From JARRLC01 sp050290865 (GTDB lineage Bacteria; Pseudomonadota; Alphaproteobacteria; Rhizobiales; Rhodomicrobiaceae), in assembly GCA_050290865.1 (NCBI GenBank), contig JBNKIW010000067.1:1-11335 (forward strand): DNA of 11,335 nucleotides. The letters run 5' to 3'. The notes below the pieces were generated by a model, which was not told the DNA's origin, ran no database searches, and was given only the letters and a program-made list of their open reading frames with translations. The position numbers were made by a program, and so were the translations under genes. This document shows, in pieces, positions 6,209 through 11,334 of the stretch (position 1 is its first letter; every line of letters starts with the position of its first letter).

Positions 6209-6251
6209 TGGTAGCTACCATACCATATGGCACGGCGAACAAGCCATTCAA
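6209..6251 (-). promoter_or_regulatory. Divergent promoter and palindromic operator between membrane protein and XRE genes
   Basis: On the minus strand TTGAAT (6251-6246) and TATGGT (6227-6222) are 18 bases apart. Downstream of the -10 lies the perfect 12-base palindrome TGGTAGCTACCA (6209-6220), with further TACCA/TATGG half-sites and a CCATATGG palindrome (6223-6230) beside it. The layout copies that of the other XRE/minus-gene pair at 1655-1700. The adjacent XRE protein is the likely binder, by inference. Confidence 0.45.
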
Positions 6252-6271
6252 ATTGGAAGGCACAATAGAAA

Positions 6272-6556
6272 ATGGCCTTAACGATATCCCCTGCGCAGTG
6301 CCGTGCGGCCCGCGCCTTGCTCGGTTGGGGGCAAAAAGATGTGGCGCGGCGCAGTGAAGTGAACCTGAAAACCATTGCAGACTTTGAGCGCGGCGCCCGC
6401 ACGCCGTTCCCTCGCACCTTGCGGGATGTCATCGCCGCGTTCGAAGCCGGAGGGATTCGGTTTATAGAGGCGCAGGAAGGGGTGAGCGGACAGGGTGTGG
6501 TGCTTGTGTGCGGTGTGGAGCCGGCGTTGCGGCAGGGAAGTGAGAATTGCGAGTGA
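6272..6556 (+). CDS. XRE-family HTH regulator, 94 aa
   Basis: A second short Cro/CI-type regulator. The HTH runs from about residue 6 to 65: SPAQCRAARALLGWGQKDVA, RRSEVNLKTIADFERGARTP and a last helix ending FEAGGIRFIEAQ. This is the classic alphaproteobacterial lone-XRE pattern and it is related to the protein at 1726. The last 28 residues are a variable tail. The Shine-Dalgarno is weak and far (GGAAGG about 11 bases upstream). It is divergent from the membrane protein gene, whose promoter carries palindromes that it may bind. The HTH gene at 6613 follows on the same strand 56 bases later. Confidence 0.85.
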   Translation: MALTISPAQCRAARALLGWGQKDVARRSEVNLKTIADFERGARTPFPRTLRDVIAAFEAGGIRFIEAQEGVSGQGVVLVCGVEPALRQGSENCE

Positions 6557-6612
6557 GAATCACACCACGTCTCCCGCTGCTCGAACTCGTGAACAGGCAA
6601 GGACGGTAGCGT

Positions 6613-6852
6613 ATGACAGAGATCCCCACTATCAGCGGCGACGAACTGCGCCAAATTCGTACCGAACTGAAACTCAGCCAGGAGGCTTTCGGCGCGCTCA
6701 TGGGTGCCGCGCGAACGACGGTCTGGCAGTGGGAGAATGGCCGCCGAAAGCCGGATGGCAGTGTCGCGCAGTTGGCGCGACTGACACTCTACCTGCATCG
6801 ACTAGACATGTCGCCGGCCCAGATATTCAGGAAGATATACCATCAGGAATAG
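6613..6852 (+). CDS. Helix-turn-helix protein, NadS/MqsA C-terminal-like, 79 aa
   Basis: The protein begins MTEIPTISGDELRQIRTELK and then has LSQEAFGALMGAARTTVWQW with ENGRRKPDG, the HTH form seen in antitoxin-type regulators (NadS, the MqsA C-terminal domain, HigA relatives) where the recognition helix carries the TTVWQWENGRR motif. The HTH covers about residues 10-65. AAGGA about ten bases upstream supports the start. No partner toxin gene is adjacent, so it probably acts alone as a repressor. A strong terminator follows 20 bases after its stop, and the near-consensus promoter with palindrome beyond that is a natural target, by inference. Confidence 0.8.
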   Translation: MTEIPTISGDELRQIRTELKLSQEAFGALMGAARTTVWQWENGRRKPDGSVAQLARLTLYLHRLDMSPAQIFRKIYHQE

Positions 6853-6872
6853 CAGAACTTAGGTAACATTAG

Positions 6873-6900
6873 ACCCGCCACAACTAACGGCGGGTTTTTT
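6873..6900 (+). terminator. Rho-independent terminator after the HTH gene
   Basis: ACCCGCC (6873-6879) pairs with GGCGGGT (6889-6895) across a 9-base loop and runs directly into a T6 tract. This is a textbook intrinsic terminator and separates the regulator gene from the next transcription unit. Confidence 0.9.
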
Positions 6901-6944
6901 GTGCCCGTATTGGTGTGTGTTGCGCAATTATAGTTAGCAATATC

Positions 6945-6973
6945 TTGACATTGATGTCAATGACAGCTATAAT
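6945..6973 (+). promoter_or_regulatory. Consensus sigma70 promoter with overlapping palindromic operator
   Basis: TTGACA (6945-6950) and TATAAT (6968-6973) match both consensus hexamers exactly and are separated by 17 bases. The -35 and spacer are occupied by the inverted repeat TTGACATTGATGTCAA (6945-6960; 7-base arms, 2-base centre), and a third TGACA half-site follows (6961-6965). Such a strong promoter overlapped by a palindrome is expected to be repressed. It should drive the leader RNA, the three small genes and possibly the dnaA-like gene. Confidence 0.85.
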
Positions 6974-7117
6974 ATGTTCAGAAGCGAGGAAGAAACTGCT
7001 GCGGAACTCCTGGCCCGCCCTGTAAAAAAGGCAAAGCACCAAGCAGACGCGGTAGAGGAAAGACCTGAAATAGCCCCCTCTGGGGATGGTCGGAAAGCCG
7101 AAGACAAGCAGAAGTAA
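6974..7117 (+). CDS. Doubtful 47-aa frame at the promoter exit
   Basis: A frame starting with ATG directly after the -10 hexamer encodes a charged peptide beginning MFRSEEETAAELLARPVKKA and ending KAEDKQK. The composition looks protein-like. However, the ATG would lie upstream of the expected transcription start (about 6980) of the consensus promoter and has no ribosome binding site, so it could only be translated from an upstream transcript, which the terminator at 6873-6900 makes unlikely. I list it as doubtful; the stretch is more likely untranslated leader. Confidence 0.2.
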   Translation: MFRSEEETAAELLARPVKKAKHQADAVEERPEIAPSGDGRKAEDKQK

Positions 7118-7262
7118 GCCTTCCCTGAGTAGCCGCCCTAACGGGAGCAGACCAAAGGGGATAAGCCCAGAAGGCGAAAGCTTCCTCAAACTGAAGAAAG
7201 CCTTCCGGGGTGGGGCTGGTTCCGCGCTCAGTCGGGCGCGGGTCTCACCAACGGAGAGTGTT
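6980..7262 (+). ncRNA. Structured leader RNA (possible regulatory RNA) upstream of the 83-aa gene
   Basis: About 280 bases separate the expected transcription start from the next well-supported gene. They contain a nested three-tier stem: AGCCCA (7164-7169) with TGGGGCT (7211-7217, one bulge), GAAGGC (7170-7175) with GCCTTC (7200-7205), and CTTC (7181-7184) with GAAG (7193-7196). A separate hairpin CCGCGC (7222-7227) / GCGCGG (7236-7241) ends 11 bases before the ribosome binding site, and a CCCC/GGGG stem lies at 7075-7085. I do not recognise an Rfam class. It may be a cis-acting leader or a processed small RNA. Confidence 0.4.
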
Positions 7263-7514
7263 ATGGCTGATGAAAACGAGGAGACGACGGCGGAGATCGA
7301 AATCTATGCTGTCGTTGACCGGGATGGCGACTACGAGGTCGGCAAGGATGAGGACGAAGCACTGGAACGCTATGGCGACAACATCGGTGCGTACGCCTCC
7401 CGCCACACCATCAAGATGAGTCTGACGGTGCCGCTGCCGAAGCCGATCGAGGTTTCCGCCACCCTCCCGGAGAAGGAGGATGGCGGCTACAGCCTGGAGA
7501 TCAAGCAGTCGTAA
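7263..7514 (+). CDS. Small acidic hypothetical protein, 83 aa
   Basis: The ATG at 7263 is preferred because GGAG lies about six bases before it; a frame-compatible ATG at 7086 would extend the protein into the structured leader with a low-complexity Ser/Arg/Pro sequence. The 83-residue product is acidic and appears to be a small beta-rich fold: EIYAVVDRDGDYEVGKDEDE, then ALERYGDNIGAYASRHTIKM, then LTVPLPKPIEVSATLP. No TM segment or Cys. Comparable short proteins occur in phage and plasmid operons, but I cannot name a family. It is the first clear gene after the consensus promoter. Confidence 0.65.
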   Translation: MADENEETTAEIEIYAVVDRDGDYEVGKDEDEALERYGDNIGAYASRHTIKMSLTVPLPKPIEVSATLPEKEDGGYSLEIKQS

Positions 7515-7522
7515 GCACGACC

Positions 7523-7649
7523 GGGGCCGGGTATTGCCCACCCGGCCCCACCCCCGAGGGCTTTTCCTCACATATCACGGAGTGCCGGCACTCTCCAGTG
7601 CGGGCCGGGCGGGGCACTCCGGCCAACCCAGCAACGGCCCGGCCCGCAC
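7523..7649 (+). repeat. Cluster of strong GC-rich inverted repeats between two small genes
   Basis: The 159-base gap after the 83-aa gene holds a perfect 10-base stem GGGGCCGGGT (7523-7532) / ACCCGGCCCC (7540-7549), a 12-base palindrome AGTGCCGGCACT (7581-7592), and a perfect 13-base stem GTGCGGGCCGGGC (7598-7610) / GCCCGGCCCGCAC (7637-7649) with a 26-base loop. GGAGTGCC (7579-7586) can also pair with GGCACTCC (7613-7620), giving alternative folds. No T-tract follows, so these are not plain terminators; they could limit read-through, stabilise RNA, or act as DNA structures. Confidence 0.6.
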
Positions 7650-7673
7650 AACTCTCACACAACGAGGTATTGC

Positions 7674-7877
7674 ATGGCTGACCGCCCGCATGAACGGGGG
7701 TGCTCGTGCCCCCAATGCCAAGCCGAGGATGCCGAGGAACTCAACGCTGCCATCCTGAATTACAGGCATTCCGGCGGACTGAAAGGCCCGCTTCCGAAAG
7801 ACCTGCAACGGCAGGTCGATGATGACCTCATCACAGCCGATGAAGCCGAGCGCTTCCGCCACCTCTACCAAGACTGA
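7674..7877 (+). CDS. Small protein with CxCxxC motif, 67 aa
   Basis: The product begins MADRPHERGCSCPQCQAEDA, so Cys10, Cys12 and Cys15 form a compact CxCxxC that may bind a metal, with His6 as a possible further ligand. The rest is acidic and helical (ELNAAILNYRH, then DLQRQVDDDLITADEAERFRH). GAGG eight bases upstream supports the start. It is the second small gene downstream of the consensus promoter and is followed 94 bases later by the 57-aa gene. No family recognised. Confidence 0.6.
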   Translation: MADRPHERGCSCPQCQAEDAEELNAAILNYRHSGGLKGPLPKDLQRQVDDDLITADEAERFRHLYQD

Positions 7878-7971
7878 TGCGGCGGGGCCGCCTGGCAAAG
7901 GCTAGGCCACCCCTAATCCCGAGTCGCTAAAACAGTCTTGGAAGTCCCTTCGAACAGGAGGAAAACATACG

Positions 7972-8145
7972 ATGACTGCGAAGAAACCGGAAGAGATGAC
8001 AGATGCGGAACTGGCAAAGGCATCGCGTCATCTGACCAGGAGTAAGAAACGCGCGACGCGAATTCGCGCGCTCCGCGAGCATTACGATAAACTCGACAAG
8101 CGTATTGAGGCACAGAGCAAGGCGCTTGATGGCCTCGGCGTCTGA
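7972..8145 (+). CDS. Small basic helical protein, 57 aa
   Basis: A frame of 57 codons starting MTAKKPEEMTDAELAKASRH has a very good AGGAGG (about 7957-7962) ten bases upstream. The product is highly charged, basic in the middle (SKKRATRIRALREHYDK) and almost fully helical, possibly a short coiled coil. It could bind nucleic acid or a partner protein, but no family is recognised. Its TGA is the last clear gene end before the dnaA-like gene, separated from it by a 191-base hairpin-rich leader. Confidence 0.65.
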   Translation: MTAKKPEEMTDAELAKASRHLTRSKKRATRIRALREHYDKLDKRIEAQSKALDGLGV

Positions 8146-8150
8146 TGGTC

Positions 8151-8326
8151 GTGTCGGGCGACACTCATCACCCCGAAACAGCAACCCACCCAGCACACAC
8201 CACCATACCTGATCATCCTTGGTGTCACCCCTCCCTGTCGCCAAGGCTTGCCCGCGCTCTGCGGAGCGCCTGGCCACCCCGCTGCCGATGTTGCTCTGGC
8301 GGCGGGGCTTTTTGTCTTACGCGTAA
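8151..8326 (+). promoter_or_regulatory. Hairpin-rich leader of the dnaA-like gene
   Basis: The 191-base gap contains a perfect GTGTCG-GG-CGACAC palindrome (8151-8164), CCTTGG (8217-8222) / CCAAGG (8241-8246), GCGCTC (8254-8259) / GAGCGC (8264-8269) and, after the terminator-like stem, the palindrome TTACGCGTAA (8317-8326), which overlaps the start of the ribosome binding site region. An open frame continues through it from 8145 but its Pro/His/Cys-rich sequence does not resemble DnaA, so I treat it as leader. No promoter hexamers are evident between the terminator and the start codon. Confidence 0.4.
8277..8313 (+). terminator. Terminator or attenuator just upstream of the dnaA-like start
   Basis: CCCCGCTGCC (8277-8286) pairs with GGCGGCGGGG (8298-8307) through an 11-base loop, with one G-U pair, and is followed by CTTTTT. 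It has all parts of an intrinsic terminator. Because it ends only 23 bases before the GTG start and no promoter fits between, it may act as an attenuator on read-through from the small-gene operon. Confidence 0.75.
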
Positions 8327-8336
8327 GGAGTTAGCC

Positions 8337-9749
8337 GTGACCACTATCACTGACGAATTCGATGCTGCGCTGGCAGACGGATGGCAGCGCGTCCTGGCCC
8401 GCCTGCGCGCGGCTATCGGCGACGATGCCTACAGCAACTGGTGTGCCGGACTGCAGGCCGAAGGTTGCGATGGCAGCACGCTGCGGCTCTCGGTGCCCAC
8501 CCAATTCCTGCGGCGCTGGCTGGAGACGCACTACGCGCCGCGCATCCTCGCATGCTGTGAAGAGGATTTGCCCGACGTTCAGCGCATCCTGCTTCGCGTC
8601 CGCCGTCCACACGCCACGGTCGGCGCACCCGTCATCTGCCGTCCGCTGGTGTCTGATCCGGCGGCACCGGAAGATACCAGAGCGCCAGTGCCTGTGCAGG
8701 AATACGATCCCGGTTTTCCTGCCGAACCTCGGCAGAGCTTTGCGACCTTCGTCGCTGGCGCGGGAAACCGCCGAGCCCTTGATGCGGCACGCCAAATGGT
8801 AGATGCCATCACAAATGGCTCGCACCCCAACCGCCCGCAGCACCATGCCCTTCACATTCACGGCAAGGCTGGTCTCGGGAAAACCCATCTCCTGCAGGCG
8901 ATTGCCGCGGAAGTACGCCGCGCTCGCCCGAAAGCCAGCTTTCTCGCCTTCACAGCGGACAAGTTTCTGCGCTGCTTCGCCGGCGCCATCGTCCGCGATG
9001 CAGCGCCCGCGTTTATCAATGAGCTCCGCTTCGCCGATATCCTGCTCATCGACGATCTCACGCTCATTCAGATGCGCGAGGCAAGGCGCCAGCTTGGCCG
9101 CGCCATTCTCGCACNNNNNNNNNNNNNNNNNNNNNNNNNNNNNNNNNNNNNNNNNNNNNNNNNNNNNNNNNNNNNNNNNNNNNNNNNNNNNNNNNNNNNN
9201 NNNNNNNNNNNNNNNNNNNNNNNNNNNNNNNNNNNNNNNNNNNNNNNNNNNNNNNNNNNNNNNNNNNNNNNNNNNNNNNNNNNNNNNNNNNNNNNNNNNN
9301 NNNNNNNNNNNNNNNNNNNNNNNNNNNNNNNNNNNNNNNNNNNNNNNNNNNNNNNNNNNNNNNNNNNNNNNNNNNNNNNNNNNNNNNNNNNNNNNNNNNN
9401 NCCCGTCACCATGGAGCGCGCCGCTGAGATTTTTGGTGGCACAACAGCCGGCAAGAAGAAGCGGCGGGTGCGGACGGGCGATATTTTGGATGCGGTCGCG
9501 TCGCATCTTGGCGTCACCCTCGATGAGTTGTTGTCGCCGGACCGCACACGCGCGGTGGTGCGCGCGCGTCACATCGGAATGTTTCTGGCACGCGATCTGA
9601 CAGAGAACTCCCTCCCTGAAATCGCCCGACGGTTCGGTCTGCAGGATCACAGCTCTGTGGTTCACGCCATCCGCCGGATTGGGGAGCGGATGGAGAAAGA
9701 CGCGCAACTGGCCGCGGACATCACTGCTCTCCGACGCCAACTGAAATAG
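8337..9749 (+). CDS. Divergent DnaA-like replication initiator (interrupted by an assembly gap)
   Basis: All DnaA landmarks are present. Domain I: WQRVLARLRAAIGDDAYSNW and SVPTQFLRRWLETHY (residues about 16-65), then a short linker. Domain III: FATFVAGAGNRRALDAA, Walker A GKAGLGKT (176-183) and Walker B ILLIDD (235-240). Domain IV: VVRARHIGMFLARDLTENSL and the signature GLQDHSSVVHAIRRI (DHSS from about 437 if the gap size is right). DnaA binds origin DNA boxes and ATP and melts origins. Deviations from the usual GGRDHTTV signature (Arg to Gln, Thr-Thr to Ser-Ser) suggest altered DNA recognition. The GTG at 8337 has AAGGAG upstream and starts the protein directly at domain I. The unknown stretch lies in the AAA+ region, so sensor and arginine-finger residues cannot be seen. 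The accessory setting suggests a paralogue of the chromosomal DnaA. Confidence 0.88.
   Translation: MTTITDEFDAALADGWQRVLARLRAAIGDDAYSNWCAGLQAEGCDGSTLRLSVPTQFLRRWLETHYAPRILACCEEDLPDVQRILLRVRRPHATVGAPVICRPLVSDPAAPEDTRAPVPVQEYDPGFPAEPRQSFATFVAGAGNRRALDAARQMVDAITNGSHPNRPQHHALHIHGKAGLGKTHLLQAIAAEVRRARPKASFLAFTADKFLRCFAGAIVRDAAPAFINELRFADILLIDDLTLIQMREARRQLGRAILAXXXXXXXXXXXXXXXXXXXXXXXXXXXXXXXXXXXXXXXXXXXXXXXXXXXXXXXXXXXXXXXXXXXXXXXXXXXXXXXXXXXXXXXXXXXXXXXXPVTMERAAEIFGGTTAGKKKRRVRTGDILDAVASHLGVTLDELLSPDRTRAVVRARHIGMFLARDLTENSLPEIARRFGLQDHSSVVHAIRRIGERMEKDAQLAADITALRRQLK
9115..9401. other. Assembly gap (287 N) inside the dnaA-like gene
   Basis: All bases are N. The reading frames on either side agree if the gap length is taken as given, and the number of residues from the Walker B DD to the PVTME motif (about 117) is close to what I count in E. 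coli DnaA (about 118), so the gap length appears realistic. Confidence 0.95.
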
Positions 9750-9754
9750 ACGAC

Positions 9755-9892
9755 GGCACCGCCGGGCACGTCCCGGCGAGCCACCCTTTCCTTGGTGCCC
9801 AATCCTTTGCCTGCTTCGCTCAATGCCCCGCCGATGTGGTGGCGGCACTGACCGGGGCAGGCTCGGACCCGTCTCGCGCAAGTCCGTGCGAG
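9755..9892 (+). repeat. Stem-loops between the dnaA-like gene and the third membrane protein
   Basis: In the 175-base gap, CGCCGGG (9760-9766) / CCCGGCG (9772-9778) forms a 7-base stem that can be enclosed by GGCACC (9755-9760) / GGTGCC (9794-9799). Further on, CCGCC (9828-9832) / GGCGG (9841-9845) and CTCGC (9873-9877) / GCGAG (9888-9892) can pair. The first may end dnaA transcription, although no long T-tract follows. No gene is convincing in this gap. Confidence 0.45.
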
Positions 9893-9924
9893 GCACAGTA
9901 ACCACTAGCAAGGGAGAGACTGCG

Positions 9925-11076
9925 ATGAATGATCATCAGAGCGGTCGCGCGCTCGTGGCCAGAGGCTGGGGTCTGCTCACCCTGGTCGTGACCGCGGTCG
10001 GCATTGATACCTTTAACAACGTTGAGTTCGGCCTGGAAGCCGGTGGCCATCTGATTGCCGGTTCGATGGCCGTCGCGGCGGCCTGTCTCGTCATGCTGCC
10101 TTGGGGCGGGCTCATGGGATGGATTCGGGCGGTTTGCCTGGCGATGACCGTCTTTGCCGCACTCAATGCGTACGCAGCAATTCTCGGGGCGGACATGCTC
10201 GCGAAAAACGCCGCTGCCGAAAAGCATGCCGTGGCTCAAGTGGACGCCGCACGGGCACGCGCCGTGATCGACAGCATCACCGAGCGGGGCGCGGTTTCGG
10301 AACTGGAAAGCCTGGTCGCGGCGGCGAAGGCCGCCGTCCAGGCCGCCGAGGACCGGGCCGCCAAGGCGGAGGCAGAAGACACCGCCCGCATGGGCGGACG
10401 GCAATCCTGCTTCAAATACTGCAAGCGCGCCCGCGAGGCCGTCAAGCCGGAGCGGGACGCACTCAGGGCTGCACTCGACCGGCTGTCACAAGCCAAGGCC
10501 CGCGACGCGGCCAAGGTGGAGTTGGCCAAAGCTCAGGCGAAGGCGGAAAATGCTCCAGACGCCGAGGCGAACAGTCTGGCATCGGCCATCGCCGCCTGGA
10601 CCGGCGCCGACGCAAACCGCCTCACTCGCGCGTTCATCGTCGCGATCGCGGGATTGGGGATCATGGTGACGGTTTCGGTGGCCACACTGGGGCAGTCGGC
10701 CTTTGCCATGATCGGCGAGGGCCGTGCGCTCCTGCGCAAGGAGAAAGCCGCACGCGCGAAAGCGCGCCCCGTGACCGTGCCGGGCAATCCGACCAAGGCC
10801 GCGAAGAAGGAGTCGCGCCGCGGCCGCAAGCCGGCGGGGCGGACCCGGGCGGAAGCGCTGGCGATCCTGCAAGAGCACGCTCGCCGCTCCGGCGGCGTTA
10901 TCGTTGGCAGCAACGCGACACTGGCCCGTCTCGTGGATGTGAGCCCGTCAACCCTCGGGGACGCTCGCAAAGGCTGGCTCGTCCAGTGGGAGCGTGAGGG
11001 CGCTGTCCGTGTGGTGTCGAAGGATCGCGGCAGGAAGGTCGTGTCCGTGACCGGCATCGACGAAAAAGCAGCGTAA
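9925..11076 (+). CDS. Four-TM protein with coiled coil, Cys-x3-Cys and C-terminal HTH-like domain
   Basis: AGGGAGAG about seven bases upstream fixes the ATG. The 383-residue product has TM segments at about 14-30, 41-62, 65-88 and 233-258. Between TM3 and TM4 lies a long Ala/Lys/Glu-rich coiled coil broken at MGGRQSCFKYCKR, with C162-x3-C166, matching the hinge of the protein at 4910-6166. A Lys/Arg-rich linker after TM4 contains RRGRKP, reminiscent of an AT-hook core. Residues about 306-375 (AEALAILQEHARRSGG, SNATLARLVDVSPSTLGD, LVQWEREGAVRVVS) read as a winged HTH. Predicted topology: N-terminus and DNA-binding end in the cytoplasm, coiled coil in the periplasm. It follows the dnaA-like gene on the same strand. 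No named family recognised. Confidence 0.75.
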   Translation: MNDHQSGRALVARGWGLLTLVVTAVGIDTFNNVEFGLEAGGHLIAGSMAVAAACLVMLPWGGLMGWIRAVCLAMTVFAALNAYAAILGADMLAKNAAAEKHAVAQVDAARARAVIDSITERGAVSELESLVAAAKAAVQAAEDRAAKAEAEDTARMGGRQSCFKYCKRAREAVKPERDALRAALDRLSQAKARDAAKVELAKAQAKAENAPDAEANSLASAIAAWTGADANRLTRAFIVAIAGLGIMVTVSVATLGQSAFAMIGEGRALLRKEKAARAKARPVTVPGNPTKAAKKESRRGRKPAGRTRAEALAILQEHARRSGGVIVGSNATLARLVDVSPSTLGDARKGWLVQWEREGAVRVVSKDRGRKVVSVTGIDEKAA

Positions 11077-11080
11077 AGTG

Positions 11081-11108
11081 GAGGGGACGGATCGAAAACC
11101 GCCCCCTC
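11081..11108 (+). terminator. Weak candidate terminator hairpin after the third membrane protein
   Basis: GAGGGG (11081-11086) pairs with CCCCTC (11103-11108), with an inner GG/CC and an A-rich loop. No T-tract follows, so termination is uncertain; it may only be an intercistronic hairpin. Confidence 0.3.
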
Positions 11109-11133
11109 GCTCGCCAAAGAAAGAGGCACCGAA

Positions 11134-11334
11134 ATGCCGAAACACCACACGAAACGAACAGCGAAACGCAGGAATAGCGATTTCGACGTTAAGATTTTCT
11201 ACTTCCCAGAAACCAAAGGATGCCAAGGAAAAACGAAAAGATTCATTTCGTTGTTTGGTGATGTTGTTCACAGATTGGCCGGCGCTTTTCGTCGGAAATT
11301 CACGAAAAACCGCCGACCTTCCAGCGAAATGTAA
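11134..11334 (+). CDS. Small basic hypothetical protein, 66 aa
   Basis: AGAGG seven bases upstream of the ATG and a complete frame ending just inside the window support a real gene. The product is strongly basic: MPKHHTKRTAKRRNSDFDVK at the start and FRRKFTKNRRPSSEM at the end, with a short hydrophobic centre (FISLFGDVVHRLAG) too weak for a sure TM helix. The local base composition is clearly more AT-rich than in the preceding gene, suggesting a different origin. The function is unknown; nucleic-acid binding would fit the charge but nothing specific supports it. Confidence 0.6.
   Translation: MPKHHTKRTAKRRNSDFDVKIFYFPETKGCQGKTKRFISLFGDVVHRLAGAFRRKFTKNRRPSSEM

Noticed and set aside
5941..6798. 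285-codon minus-strand frame crossing the divergent promoter and both HTH genes
   Set aside because: It runs antisense through two clear HTH genes and out of frame with the membrane protein; composition is not protein-like.
6613..6852. Antitoxin of a toxin-antitoxin pair
   Set aside because: The HTH type occurs in antitoxins, but the gene is followed at once by a terminator and preceded by an XRE regulator; no toxin-like gene is adjacent.
6884..7189. 101-codon hydrophobic minus-strand frame opposite the consensus promoter and leader
   Set aside because: It begins inside the structured leader, runs through the promoter and ends in the terminator; the hydrophobicity comes from the antisense of A/G-rich sequence and no ribosome binding site is evident.
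6980..7262. RNase P RNA or tmRNA
   Set aside because: A short GAGGAAAG-like piece near 7055 recalls RNase P, but the other conserved segments and the matching 3' end are missing; no tRNA-like ends for tmRNA.
8331..9911. Long open frame on the minus strand opposite the dnaA-like gene
   Set aside because: It is the antisense of a convincing DnaA homologue, spans the N gap, and its translation is low-complexity Arg/Ala/Cys-rich without any motif; long antisense frames are common in GC-rich genes.
10101..10997. 298-codon plus-strand frame inside the third membrane protein gene
   Set aside because: Arg/Gly-rich shadow frame of a GC-rich coiled-coil gene with no domain and no ribosome binding site.
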